This document shows, one piece after another, positions 7,264 through 15,653 of a stretch of DNA of 64,000 nt. This DNA comes from Pseudoxanthomonas sp. (GTDB lineage: Bacteria; Pseudomonadota; Gammaproteobacteria; Xanthomonadales; Xanthomonadaceae), in assembly GCF_035999195.1 (NCBI RefSeq), contig NZ_DASYGY010000007.1, positions 434,001 to 498,000 on the forward strand. Reading direction: 5' to 3'. The first letter of the stretch is position 1, and every line of letters begins with the position of its first letter. Under the pieces are notes generated by a model. It saw only the letters and a program-made list of their open reading frames with translations, searched no databases and had not been told where the DNA came from. A program made the translations under genes and the position numbers.

Positions 7264-8495
7264 GTACCGCCGCAGGCGCGACCGGATCGCGCATGCACTG
7301 GGGCCTGCTGCTCGCCGCCTCGGCAACCCTGATGATCACCATGGGCGCACGCCAGACGACGGGCCTGTTCGTCGCGCCGATCCATCAGGACACCGGCATC
7401 GGCATCGCCGCCATCAGCTTCGCGCTGGCGATCGGCCAGTTCACCTGGGGCGCGGTGCAGCCGGTGTTCGGCGCCATCGCCGACAAGCGCGGTTCCACCG
7501 GCGTCCTCGTGCTGGGCGCCGTGCTGCTCGCGCTGGGCCTGGCGCTGACCCCGCACCTGACTTCACCGTGGGGCCTGATGTTTACGCTGGGCCTGCTGAC
7601 GGCCGCCGGTGCGGGCGCCGGGAGTTTCTCGATCCTGATCGGCGCCACCGCGCAGCAGCTTGCGCCGGAGAAGCGCTCGTTCGCCGCGGGCTTCATCAAT
7701 GCCGGCGGGTCGCTGGGACAGTTCGTGTTCGCGCCGCTGGTGCAGGCGGTCATCGCGTTGGCGGGCTGGGCCAGCGCGATGTACACGCTCGCGGTCGCCT
7801 CGCTGCTGGCGATTCCCCTGGCCTTTCCGCTGCGCAGGAAGAAGGCGCCAGACGCCGCCGCGCCCCCTGCGACCGCCATCGGCGACATCACGCTGAAGCA
7901 TCAGATCGCCATCGCGTTGCGCGACCGCAGCTACTGGATGCTGCACCTCGGCTTCTTCACCTGCGGCTTGCACATCGCCTTCCTGGTGACGCACCTGCCG
8001 GGCGAGATCGCGCTGTGCGGCCTGTCGCCGAGCGTGTCGGCGGCATCGATCGCGCTGATCGGCCTGTTCAATGTCGCCGGCAGCCTGGTCGCCGGTGCGC
8101 TGGGTCAGCGGATGCGGATGAAGTGGATCCTCGCGGCGATGTACGCCAGCCGCGCGGCGATGATCGCGCTGTACCTGATGGCGCCGCCGACGCCGCTGAC
8201 GTTCTACGTATTCGCGGCCGCGCTGGGCTTCACCTGGCTGGCGACCGTGCCGCCGACGGCGGGCCTGGTCGGCAAGCTGTTCGGCCCGCGCTACCTTGGC
8301 ACGCTGTTCGGGCTGACGCTGCTGTCGCACCAGATCGGCGGCTTCTTCGGCGCGTGGTTGGGTGGACTGGCGCTGGAGCGCTTCGGCGACTACACGTGGA
8401 TGTGGTACGCCGACATGGCGCTGGCATTGATCGCGGCCGTGGCGAACCTGCCGATCCGCGAGGCGTCGCCGAAAGCGGTGCCGGCAGCGGCTTGA
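7260..8495 (+). CDS. MFS transporter coupled to MarR regulator
   Basis: 411-residue major facilitator superfamily permease with about 12 hydrophobic segments. The family loop between helices 2 and 3 is seen as GAIADKRGSTGVLVLGA, and the helix 4-5 region as GAGAGSFSILIGATAQQL. The sequence type (GARQTTGLFVAPI...) resembles the oxalate/formate antiporter-monocarboxylate porter branch, so small organic acids are plausible substrates, but this is not certain. It starts inside the MarR stop codon (4-base overlap) and is followed by a REP pair at 8519-8656. Confidence 0.88.
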   Translation: MSTAAGATGSRMHWGLLLAASATLMITMGARQTTGLFVAPIHQDTGIGIAAISFALAIGQFTWGAVQPVFGAIADKRGSTGVLVLGAVLLALGLALTPHLTSPWGLMFTLGLLTAAGAGAGSFSILIGATAQQLAPEKRSFAAGFINAGGSLGQFVFAPLVQAVIALAGWASAMYTLAVASLLAIPLAFPLRRKKAPDAAAPPATAIGDITLKHQIAIALRDRSYWMLHLGFFTCGLHIAFLVTHLPGEIALCGLSPSVSAASIALIGLFNVAGSLVAGALGQRMRMKWILAAMYASRAAMIALYLMAPPTPLTFYVFAAALGFTWLATVPPTAGLVGKLFGPRYLGTLFGLTLLSHQIGGFFGAWLGGLALERFGDYTWMWYADMALALIAAVANLPIREASPKAVPAAA

Positions 8496-8518
8496 AGAGG
8501 ATCATTGTGGGAGCGACT

Positions 8519-8656
8519 GTAGGAGCGACGTGAGTCGCGACCGCACGCCATCCGCTCTCAGGCATTTCAACGGACGCGACTACCGCCTGGAAGATCAAAC
8601 GCGATGATGGTTTCCGGATCGGCGGACCTTGCGGTCGCGACTCACGTCGCTCCTAC
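8519..8656. repeat. GTAG-headed REP pair, inverted (copy 1)
   Basis: Two copies of a 27-bp unit starting GTAGGAGCGACGTGAGTCGC face each other at 8519-8545 (plus) and 8630-8656 (minus), separated by 84 bp. A partial extra head (GTGGGAGCGACT) sits at 8507-8518. The GTAG head plus hairpin is typical of REP/BIME elements moved by RAYT transposases in Stenotrophomonas and Xanthomonas. It fills the gap between the convergent MFS and zur genes. Confidence 0.85.
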
Positions 8657-8669
8657 AACAGCGAAAGCC

Positions 8670-9158
8670 TCACGCCGCCGCGCAGCGTGCGCACAGTCCG
8701 TGCACTTCCAGCGTCTGCGCCTGCGGCTGGAAACCCAGCGCTTTCGCACGTGCATCGAGCGCGGCGACCACGTCACGGTCCTCCAGCTCCACCGCACTGT
8801 GGCAGCGGTCGCAGATGAGGAACGGCACGGAGTGCTGGGCGCTGTTGGGATGGTGGCAGGCGACGAAGGCGTTCACGGACTCGAGCTTGTGCACGAAGCC
8901 GTTGGCCATCAGGAAATCCAGCGCCCGGTACACGGTGGGCGGCGCATCGGCGCCGACGCCCTTGGTGGCGCGTACCCAGTCCAGCAGCTCGTAGGCTTTG
9001 ACCGGCTTGCCGGCTTCGGCGATCAACTGCAGCACGCGGGCGCGGATCGGTGTCAGCCGCAGGCCACGCTCATGGCACGCGTGCTCGACCGCCGCCACGA
9101 ACGCCTTGGCGTCGTGGACGTGGTGGTGCGGGTCGGTGCAGGCGTGGGCGTTCGGCAT
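8670..9158 (-). CDS. zur: Zinc uptake regulator Zur (Fur family)
   Basis: 162-residue Fur-family repressor. The N-terminus is His-rich (HACTDPHHHVHD), the winged helix contains RLTPIRARVLQLI and PPTVYRALDFLMANG, and the dimer domain contains VACHHPNSAQHS, then the structural zinc pairs CDRC and CARC at the C-terminus. These features and the C-x2-C pairs fit Zur rather than Fur or PerR. The ATG at 9158 is preferred: a frame from 9206 would overlap the end of gltX by 35 bases. The gap to gltX is 13 bases, so they are probably one transcript. Likely target in this window: the divergent MerC/ZnuD-like promoter. Confidence 0.9.
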   Translation of the reverse strand: MPNAHACTDPHHHVHDAKAFVAAVEHACHERGLRLTPIRARVLQLIAEAGKPVKAYELLDWVRATKGVGADAPPTVYRALDFLMANGFVHKLESVNAFVACHHPNSAQHSVPFLICDRCHSAVELEDRDVVAALDARAKALGFQPQAQTLEVHGLCARCAAA

Positions 9159-9171
9159 GGGCGATCCGGAT

Positions 9172-10578
9172 TCAGGCGACCGTACCGCACTTGATGAGTG
9201 CGGCATCGATGCGTTTCAAGGCTTCGTCGCGACCGGCGAGGTAGACGGTCTGCGAAATGTCGGGGCTGACCTGGGTGCCGGTGATGGCCACGCGCAGCGG
9301 CTGCGCCACCTTGCCCATGCCCAGTTCCAGTGCCGCGGCCGCCTCGTGCAGTGCCGTCGAGACGCTTTCGGCACTCCATTCCGCCAGCGCCGCCAGAGAC
9401 TCGCGGGCCTTCGCCAGCGGGGCCCGGGCCGCCGCGCCCAGATGCTTGGCCACGGCCGCATCGTCGTACGTCGTCAGCGGCTGGTACCAGACCACCGCCT
9501 TTTCGGCCATGTCCTTCAGCGTCTGCACGCGGTCGCGCAGCGCGACCACCACATCGGCCGGCGCAGGACCTGCGGCGAGATCGACGCCCAGCTTCTGCAA
9601 CTGGTAGACCAGGTGCGGCGCGATGTCCGCCGGCGCATCGGTCTTCAGGTAGTGCTGGTTCACCCAGCCCAGCTTGGCCATGTCCAGGCGCGCGGCCTTG
9701 GAGTTCACGTCCTTGACGTCGAACAGATCGATCAGCTCCTGCCGCGAGAACAGCTCCTGGTCGCCGTGCGACCAGCCCAGGCGCGCCAGGTAGTTGATCA
9801 GCGCATGCGGCAGGTAGCCGGCGTCCCTGTACTGCATCACGTCGGCCGCGCCGGTGCGCTTGGACAGCTTGGCGCCCTCCTCGTCCAGGATCATCGGCAT
9901 GTGCGCGAACTTGGGCACCGGCGCGCCGAGCGCTTCGTAGATGTTGATCTGGCGCGGCGTGTTGTTGATGTGGTCGTCGCCGCGGATCACCTCGGTGATG
10001 CCCATGTCCCAGTCGTCCACCACCACGGCGAAGTTGTAGGTCGGGTAGCCATCGGGGCGGAAGATCACCATGTCGTCGAGTTCGCTGTTGGCGATCTCGA
10101 TGCGGCCCTTGATCAGGTCGTCGAAGGCGACCACGCCGTCGAGCGGATTCTTGAAGCGGATTACGCGGTTCGGATCGTCGCGACGCGGCAGGTTCTGCTC
10201 GCGTGCGGCGCCGTTGTAGCGCGGCTTCTCCTGCTTGGCCATCGCGGCCTCGCGCATAGCGTCCAGTTCCTCGCGCGTCTCGTAGGCGTAGTACGCCTTG
10301 CCCGCCGCCACCAATTGCTCGGCGACCTCGCGATACCGTTCGATGCGCTGGGTCTGGTAGACCGGGCCTTCGTCGTAGTTCAGGCCCAGCCAGTCCATCG
10401 CATCGAGGATCGCGTCGATGGCGGCCTGCGTGCTGCGCTCGCGGTCGGTATCCTCGATGCGCAGGATGAAATCGCCGCCGCGATGGCGGGCTTCCAGCCA
10501 GCAATAGAGCGCCGTGCGTGCGCCGCCGATGTGCAGGTAGCCGGTAGGACTGGGGGCGAAGCGGGTACGGCAGGCCAT
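9172..10578 (-). CDS. gltX: Glutamyl-tRNA synthetase
   Basis: 468-residue class I aminoacyl-tRNA synthetase that charges tRNA-Glu. The HIGH-type motif appears as TGYLHIGGARTALYCW near residue 13 and the KMSKS-type motif as EEGAKLSKRTGA. Other family blocks: RIEDTDRERS, GDDHINNTPRQ and the C-terminal anticodon-binding helices. Length is normal for the discriminating bacterial enzyme. The start MACRTRFAPSPTGYL is the family N-terminus. zur follows 13 bases downstream on the same strand. Confidence 0.97.
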   Translation of the reverse strand: MACRTRFAPSPTGYLHIGGARTALYCWLEARHRGGDFILRIEDTDRERSTQAAIDAILDAMDWLGLNYDEGPVYQTQRIERYREVAEQLVAAGKAYYAYETREELDAMREAAMAKQEKPRYNGAAREQNLPRRDDPNRVIRFKNPLDGVVAFDDLIKGRIEIANSELDDMVIFRPDGYPTYNFAVVVDDWDMGITEVIRGDDHINNTPRQINIYEALGAPVPKFAHMPMILDEEGAKLSKRTGAADVMQYRDAGYLPHALINYLARLGWSHGDQELFSRQELIDLFDVKDVNSKAARLDMAKLGWVNQHYLKTDAPADIAPHLVYQLQKLGVDLAAGPAPADVVVALRDRVQTLKDMAEKAVVWYQPLTTYDDAAVAKHLGAAARAPLAKARESLAALAEWSAESVSTALHEAAAALELGMGKVAQPLRVAITGTQVSPDISQTVYLAGRDEALKRIDAALIKCGTVA

Positions 10579-10627
10579 GGGGAAGCTCGATAGGCGGATC
10601 CTGCAATTTTACCCTGCGCGCGACGCA

Positions 10628-10735
10628 TTTCCCCTTCCCCTTCAAGGGAAAGGCCGGGATGGGGATGGCGTTGCGCCTCGTGAACGACCGCACCGACACC
10701 ATCCCCACCCAACCCTCCCCTTGAAGGGGAGGGCT
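10628..10735. repeat. Inverted pair of a 35-bp intergenic repeat
   Basis: A unit of the form CCCTCCCCTTCAAGGGG followed by AGGGCTGGGTGGGGATGG occurs (slightly diverged) at 10628-10667 and, inverted, at 10698-10735. The same unit appears inside folC at about 16600-16636. Each unit contains its own short palindrome (CCCCTTCAAGGGG). The pair lies between gltX and lpxH, which are divergent. Confidence 0.8.
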
Positions 10736-10747
10736 TAGAATCGCGCC

Positions 10748-11494
10748 ATGACCACGCTCTTCATTTCTGACCTGCACCTCGATCCAGAACGCCCGGCCGT
10801 GACCGAGTTGTTCGGCGCGTTCATGCAAGGGGAAGCCCGCACGGCCGACGCGCTGTACATCCTGGGCGACCTGTTCGAGGCCTGGGTCGGCGACGACGAT
10901 CCCTCGGACACCGGCGCCTACGTCGCCGCCCGCATCCGCGAGGTGGCCGATGCCGGCGTGCCGGTGTGCTTCATTCGCGGCAACCGGGATTTCCTGCTCG
11001 GCGACGCGTTCGCCCGCCGCGCCGGCATGCGCATCCTGCCCGACCCGGCCGTCGTCATGCTGTACGGCAAGCCGGTGCTGCTGATGCATGGCGACCTGCT
11101 GTGCACCGGCGACACGGCCTACCAGGCGTTCCGGGCGCAGACGCGGAATCCCGCATGGCAGGCGCAGTTCCTGTCGCAGCCCCTGGCCGCGCGGCTCGCG
11201 TTCGCGGCGCAGGCGCGTGCCGCCAGCGCCGCGCACCAGGGCGGCATGAAGCAGGACAACCAGGCCTCGTTCGAGACGCTCACCGACGTGACGCCGTCGG
11301 CCGTGGAGGCGACGCTGGCGCAGTTCGGTATCGACACGCTGATCCACGGTCACACGCATCGGCCTGCCCTCCACGATCTCACGGTCGGTGATCGTGCGTG
11401 CCGGCGCATCGTGCTGGGTGACTGGTACGAGCAGGGCTCGGTGCTGCGCGTGGAGCCGGATAGGATGATGCTCGAGCGACTGTGTCCGTTGTAG
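10748..11494 (+). CDS. lpxH: UDP-2,3-diacylglucosamine diphosphatase LpxH
   Basis: 248-residue calcineurin-like metallophosphatase of lipid A synthesis; it cleaves UDP-2,3-diacylglucosamine to lipid X and UMP at the inner membrane. Metal-binding blocks are in order: SDLHLD (residues 7-12), GDLFEAWVGDDD, FIRGNRDFLLG, MHGDLLCTGD and HGHTHRPALHD. The family-specific end GDWYEQGSVLR is present. A TAGAAT -10-like element sits just upstream of the ATG. The TAG stop lies within the GTAG head of a REP unit starting at 11491. Confidence 0.95.
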   Translation: MTTLFISDLHLDPERPAVTELFGAFMQGEARTADALYILGDLFEAWVGDDDPSDTGAYVAARIREVADAGVPVCFIRGNRDFLLGDAFARRAGMRILPDPAVVMLYGKPVLLMHGDLLCTGDTAYQAFRAQTRNPAWQAQFLSQPLAARLAFAAQARAASAAHQGGMKQDNQASFETLTDVTPSAVEATLAQFGIDTLIHGHTHRPALHDLTVGDRACRRIVLGDWYEQGSVLRVEPDRMMLERLCPL

Positions 11495-11626
11495 GAGCGA
11501 CGTCAGTCGCGACCGCATGCCTTGGCAAAGACGGACAATAGTCCTGAGCGGTCATTCGTCATCATTGAATCTGGCCGGATGCCGCGAGCGCGCAGTTGCT
11601 ACGGTCGCGACTGACGTCGCTCCTAC
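11491..11626. repeat. GTAG-headed REP pair, inverted (copy 2), supplying two stop codons
   Basis: Units starting GTAGGAGCGACGTCAGTCGC lie at 11491-11517 (plus) and 11600-11626 (minus). They are nearly identical to the pair at 8519-8656 but with a CAG instead of GAG in the loop. The TAG of the left unit is the lpxH stop (11492-11494), and the TAG of the right unit, read on the minus strand, is the stop of the DUF455 gene (11625-11623). Confidence 0.9.
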
Positions 11627-12426
11627 AACGTCTGCGCCTGCAGCGCCGCCAGCTCATCCTCATCGAAACCCGCCAACAGACGCGCCTCGATATTGAACGG
11701 CCCATGCAGGTAACCGCCGGCGTATTGCTTCAGCAGTTCGCGGAAGCGGGCACGCGGTTCGATGCCCCTTTGTGCGCAGTACCAGCGGTACCAGCGCGAA
11801 CCGGCCGCGACATGCGCGACTTCCTCGCGCAGGATCAGGTCCAGGATGGCCACGGTGGCGTCGTCGCCGAGTTCGCGCAGCTTGACGATCATGCCCGGCG
11901 TGACGTCCAGGCCGCGCGCCTCCAGCACCCGCGGTACCAGCGCCATCCGTGCCAGGCCGTCGTGCGCGGTCTTCTCGGTCATCTCCCACAGGCCGTTGTG
12001 CGCATCGAAGTCGCCGTACTCGTGGCCAAGTTCGCGCAGGCGGTCGCGCAGCAGCACGAAGTGGCGCGACTCGTCGTGGGCCACGCCCACCCAGTCGGCG
12101 TAGAAATCGTGCGGCAGCCCACGGAAGCGGTAGGCCGCATCCCAGGCCAGATCGATGGCGTTGAGTTCGATGTGCGCGATGGCGTGGAGGAAGGCCGCCC
12201 TGCCCTGCACGCTGCCCAATCCGCGCCGCGGCAGATCGCGCGGATGCACCAGCGCCGGCTTCGGCGGCCGGCCAGGCGCGCGGATGGGCGCTGGAGGCGG
12301 TGCGTCTTCGGGGATGTCGAGTTCGCCGCGTGCGAACGCCGCAGCGTAACCCTGCGTCAGCGCGACCTTCGCATCGACGTCGGCCGCATCCAGGCAGACG
12401 CGGGCGGCCTCGAACAACGTCGTCAT
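11623..12426 (-). CDS. DUF455 family ferritin-like protein
   Basis: 267-residue protein of the DUF455 (COG2833) family. It has the pattern of a ferritin-like diiron protein: an early helix with HIELNAIDLAWDAAYRF, a second with VAHDESRHFVLLRD (E-x-x-H) and a later one with ILREEVAHVAAGSRWY (E-x-x-H). No reaction is established for the family; an oxidative or hydroxylating enzyme is the usual guess. A Pro-rich stretch at about residues 40-60 separates the N-terminal domain from the helical core. The start is the ATG at 12426 (MTTLFEAARV). The gene ends in Leu-TAG inside a REP unit and lies 17 bases downstream of purF on the same strand. Confidence 0.85.
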   Translation of the reverse strand: MTTLFEAARVCLDAADVDAKVALTQGYAAAFARGELDIPEDAPPPAPIRAPGRPPKPALVHPRDLPRRGLGSVQGRAAFLHAIAHIELNAIDLAWDAAYRFRGLPHDFYADWVGVAHDESRHFVLLRDRLRELGHEYGDFDAHNGLWEMTEKTAHDGLARMALVPRVLEARGLDVTPGMIVKLRELGDDATVAILDLILREEVAHVAAGSRWYRWYCAQRGIEPRARFRELLKQYAGGYLHGPFNIEARLLAGFDEDELAALQAQTL

Positions 12427-12443
12427 CGCGGAGCCGCCGCGTC

Positions 12444-13913
12444 TCAGCCGACGCGGCGCTTGCGCTTGGCTTCGTCCGAACGGGACTGCTCGATGCGTTC
12501 GAAGTAACCCGGTTCGATGCCCGTGACGTACTCGCCGTCGAAGCAGGACGAATCGAACTCCGCCAGGTTCGGATTGCCCTCGCGCACGGCGGCTTCCAGG
12601 TCCTCGAGATCCTGGTAGATCAGCCAGTCGCAGCCCAGCTCGCGCTCGATGTCCTCGACCGTGCGGTTGTGGGCCACCAGTTCGTCGGCGGCCGGCATGT
12701 CGATGCCGTAGATGTTGGGATGGCGCACCGGCGGTGCGGCGCTGGCCAGATAGACCTTGCGGGCACCGGCATCGCGCGCCATCTGCACGATCTGCTTGGA
12801 GGTGGTGCCGCGCACGATGGAGTCGTCGACCAGCAGCACCACGCGGTTGCGGAACTCCAGGTTGATCGGATTGAGCTTGCGGCGCACCGACTTCACCCGC
12901 TCGCCCTGCCCCGGCATGATGAACGTGCGGCCGACGTAGCGGTTCTTGATGAAGCCCTCGCGGTATTTCACGCCCAGCACGTTGGAGATCTCCAGTGCGG
13001 CGTCGCGCGAGGTGTCCGGAATCGGGATGATCGTGTCGATGTCGTGGTCGGGACGCAGGCGCAGGATCTTCTCGCCCAGCTTCACGCCCATGCGCATGCG
13101 CGCCTTGTGCACCGACACGTTGTCGATCATCGAGTCGGGGCGTGCGAAGTACACGTACTCGAAAATGCACGGCGCGTGCTTCGGCGCATCCGCGACGATC
13201 TCGCTGAACAGTTCGCCGCGCGCGGTGATGACGATGGCCTCGCCGGGCTGCACGTCGCGCATGCGCACGAAACCGAGGATGTCGAGCGCGGCCGACTCCG
13301 ACGCGATGATGTACTCGGTGCCCTCGCCGTGCTCGCGCTTGCCCAGCACCAGCGGACGGATGCCGTGCGGATCGCGGAACGCCACCAGGCCCAGACCCAG
13401 CACCACGCTGACCACCGCATAGCCGCCCTTGACCCGGCGATGCACGCCGGCGACGGCGCGGATGGCCGCTTCCGGCGTCAGCGTGCGCTGCAGGTCCAGT
13501 TCGTGCGCGAACACGTTCAGCAGCACTTCGCTGTCCGAATCGGTGTTGATGTTGCGGCGGTCCTGCGCGAACACGTCCTGCCGCAGCGATTCGGTGTTGA
13601 TCAGGTTGCCGTTGTGCGCCAGCGCGATGCCGTACGGCGAGTTGACGTAGAACGGCTGCGCCTCGTCCATGCCCTCCGAGCCCGCGGTCGGATAGCGGCA
13701 GTGGGCGATGCCCACGCGGCCTTCCAGCACGCTCATGGCCTTGGGGCTGAACACGTCCCGCACCAGCCCGTTGTCCTTGTGCACGCGCAGGCGCGTTCCG
13801 TCGGCGGTGGCGATGCCGGCCGCGTCCTGTCCGCGATGCTGGAGGACGGTCAGCCCGTCATAAAGCTGGCCGGCGACGTTCTGGTTGCCGACGATTCCGA
13901 CGATGCCGCACAT
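12444..13913 (-). CDS. purF: Amidophosphoribosyltransferase PurF
   Basis: 489-residue enzyme of the first committed step of purine synthesis: PRPP plus glutamine to 5-phosphoribosylamine. The mature N-terminal nucleophile Cys2 is in MCGIVGIVGNQNVAGQLYDG, fixing the start at 13913. The glutaminase domain continues with LQHRGQDAAGIAT and HCRYPTAGS; the PRPP-binding loop is LLVDDSIVRGTTS in the C-terminal phosphoribosyltransferase domain. It follows cvpA by 7 bases, the same cvpA-purF arrangement as in enterobacteria. Confidence 0.97.
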   Translation of the reverse strand: MCGIVGIVGNQNVAGQLYDGLTVLQHRGQDAAGIATADGTRLRVHKDNGLVRDVFSPKAMSVLEGRVGIAHCRYPTAGSEGMDEAQPFYVNSPYGIALAHNGNLINTESLRQDVFAQDRRNINTDSDSEVLLNVFAHELDLQRTLTPEAAIRAVAGVHRRVKGGYAVVSVVLGLGLVAFRDPHGIRPLVLGKREHGEGTEYIIASESAALDILGFVRMRDVQPGEAIVITARGELFSEIVADAPKHAPCIFEYVYFARPDSMIDNVSVHKARMRMGVKLGEKILRLRPDHDIDTIIPIPDTSRDAALEISNVLGVKYREGFIKNRYVGRTFIMPGQGERVKSVRRKLNPINLEFRNRVVLLVDDSIVRGTTSKQIVQMARDAGARKVYLASAAPPVRHPNIYGIDMPAADELVAHNRTVEDIERELGCDWLIYQDLEDLEAAVREGNPNLAEFDSSCFDGEYVTGIEPGYFERIEQSRSDEAKRKRRVG

Positions 13914-13920
13914 GGTGGAT

Positions 13921-14532
13921 CTACTCCGGTTTCGACGCGGGCGAGGCGGTCGGTGGGGCGCGCTCCTGCGATGCGCCGGGTTCTTCCAGCGGCAGGGGCA
14001 GCAGATTTCGCAGGCGCGCATTATCGCCCGCCGGGCGCCCGTTGCCAAAGTCCAGTTCCTGCACAGTCCATTCCGGCAGCCACTGCGACAGCCACTGCGC
14101 ACCGGGCAGCAGCACCGGCACCACGGACGAGCGATGCCATTCAGGTTCGCTCGGCAGATCGGTGAAGGCGGTCAGCAGCAGCACCACGCAGGCGACGAAA
14201 GCACCCCGTGCCAGCCCCAGCGCAAGTCCCAGCACGCGATCCAGCCCCGACAATCCGACCGACTTGACCAGGTGCCGGATCGCCCAGCCGGTCAAGCCCA
14301 CGAAGATCATCACGCCGACGAAGCTGAGGACGTAGCCGCCGAGCAGTTCGCTGGCCGAGGGCTGGCCATCGCTCGACAGCAGATGGGCGACGTCGGCGCC
14401 GTAGTGGAAGGCCACCCAGCCCGACAGCAGCCAGGCGACCATCGAGGCCAGCGCACTGATGAAACCGCGCATCAGGCCGAACAGGGTCGACACGCCGACG
14501 ATGGCCAACAGGGTCAGGTCGAGCGCGCTCAC
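13921..14532 (-). CDS. cvpA: CvpA family inner-membrane protein
   Basis: 203-residue protein with four hydrophobic helices in the first 130 residues (LDLTLLAIVGVSTLFGLMRG, LASMVAWLLSGWVAF, YVLSFVGVMIFVGLTGW, ARGAFVACVVLLLTAF) and a polar Pro-rich tail. This is the CvpA/colicin V production family (PF02674), known for being upstream of purF and affecting envelope integrity. The tail after residue 150 is Ala/Pro/Glu-rich and probably disordered in the cytoplasm. It is 43 bases downstream of the SPOR gene. Confidence 0.92.
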   Translation of the reverse strand: MSALDLTLLAIVGVSTLFGLMRGFISALASMVAWLLSGWVAFHYGADVAHLLSSDGQPSASELLGGYVLSFVGVMIFVGLTGWAIRHLVKSVGLSGLDRVLGLALGLARGAFVACVVLLLTAFTDLPSEPEWHRSSVVPVLLPGAQWLSQWLPEWTVQELDFGNGRPAGDNARLRNLLPLPLEEPGASQERAPPTASPASKPE

Positions 14533-14575
14533 GCGGCGCGCCCGGGGCGATCACCTGTCGGGCGCGTCGAGACCC

Positions 14576-15586
14576 TCAAGGATGCGGACGCACCATGCCG
14601 TCGACGCCGATCTTCGTCGCGACCTGCGCCTTCAACCGGTCGGCATCGGCACGGTTGGCGACCGGACCCACGCGCACGCGGCTCAGCGTGCCCTTGTCGG
14701 TGCGGACCTGTTCGACGAAGGCGCTGAAACCGGCACCGCGCGCGCGGTCGCGCAGCGCATTGGCATCGGCCGCATTCGAGAACGCACCCAGTTGCACGGC
14801 GAAACCGGTGCCGGAGGCGGCCGGCTTGGGCGGTTCAACAGGCTTGGGAGTGGGCGCGGCCGGCGTCGCGGTCGCCGGAGCGGGCTTAGGGGCCGGCGGC
14901 GTGGTGGCCACCGGCTTCGTCTCGGCCGCGGCCGGCTTCGGGGCGGGCTTGGCCGGTTCCGGCGGAAGCGCCTGGGTGGTGACGGCCGGCGTGGTGGCCG
15001 GCGCCGTCGCGACCGGGGTCGCGGGCGTGGGCGACGGCGTCGTCGGCGTGTCGGCTGGAACGTCCAGCGTCACCACCTGCGCATTGACGTCGCCGCGGAT
15101 CTTGATCGCATCCAGTCGTGCGGCTTCGGCCTGCGGACGGTCCGCGTAGGGCCCCACGCGCACGCGGAACGCGGGCTGGCCGTTGATGGTCGCCGGTTCC
15201 ACGAACCCGGGCAGCTTGGCCTGCATCACGCGGGCCAGGACGGTATCGGCATCGGCGCGGGTGGCGTAGGCCCCGAAACTGACGGCGAAATTGCCTCCTG
15301 CGGTCGCGGCCGGCTGCAGCGTGCCGGAAGGCGGTGCGGGTTCGGCGGCAGGCGCGGCGACCTGGCCCTGCAGGCCCACGGCGCCGGTGGATGGTGCGTT
15401 GCCCGGCGTCACCAGCGGCAACTCGCGCGTTTCGAACTCGCCGCCGGCGGCGGGCGGCACGTCCAGCGGCACATCGGACACGCCGCTGTCGGGCGCGGGG
15501 CCCTTCACGAGCATCGGCAGGAAGATGACGGCCAGCGCCACCAGCACGACGGCGCCGATCAGGCGCTGTTTCAGGGCAGTATCCAT
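14576..15586 (-). CDS. Membrane-anchored protein with two SPOR domains (DedD-like)
   Basis: 336-residue protein with one N-terminal membrane helix (about residues 9-27, LIGAVVLVALAVIFLPMLV). A first SPOR domain lies at about residues 98-178 (GGNFAVSFGAYATRADADTV to NAQVVTL), then a Pro/Ala/Thr-rich linker of about 75 residues, then a second SPOR domain at about 257-334 (TGFAVQLGAFSNAADANALR to GVDGMVRP). SPOR domains bind denuded septal peptidoglycan, so the protein is probably a periplasmic division or envelope factor anchored in the inner membrane. Standard DedD and FtsN have one SPOR domain. The folC-SPOR-cvpA-purF order matches the E. coli folC-dedD-cvpA-purF order. Confidence 0.9.
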   Translation of the reverse strand: MDTALKQRLIGAVVLVALAVIFLPMLVKGPAPDSGVSDVPLDVPPAAGGEFETRELPLVTPGNAPSTGAVGLQGQVAAPAAEPAPPSGTLQPAATAGGNFAVSFGAYATRADADTVLARVMQAKLPGFVEPATINGQPAFRVRVGPYADRPQAEAARLDAIKIRGDVNAQVVTLDVPADTPTTPSPTPATPVATAPATTPAVTTQALPPEPAKPAPKPAAAETKPVATTPPAPKPAPATATPAAPTPKPVEPPKPAASGTGFAVQLGAFSNAADANALRDRARGAGFSAFVEQVRTDKGTLSRVRVGPVANRADADRLKAQVATKIGVDGMVRPHP

Positions 15587-15653
15587 CCAGGTCCACGGCA
15601 GCTGCGGCGGGAATGCCGCAGCGATTATACGGCGCGCCTCCGCGCGCTTTCCG

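Noticed and set aside
4534..7326. 930-codon open frame antisense to the TonB-dependent receptor
   Set aside because: It is a mirror of the receptor codon pattern in high-GC DNA, shows no recognisable domain, and the sense frame has a full signal peptide, plug and barrel.
8670..9206. Longer Zur with start at 9206
   Set aside because: It would overlap the end of gltX by 35 bases; the ATG at 9158 begins the His-rich N-terminus and leaves a normal 13-base gap.
9053..11518. 821-codon frame on the minus strand across gltX and lpxH
   Set aside because: It runs out of frame with gltX and antisense to lpxH; both have strong family matches in their own frames.
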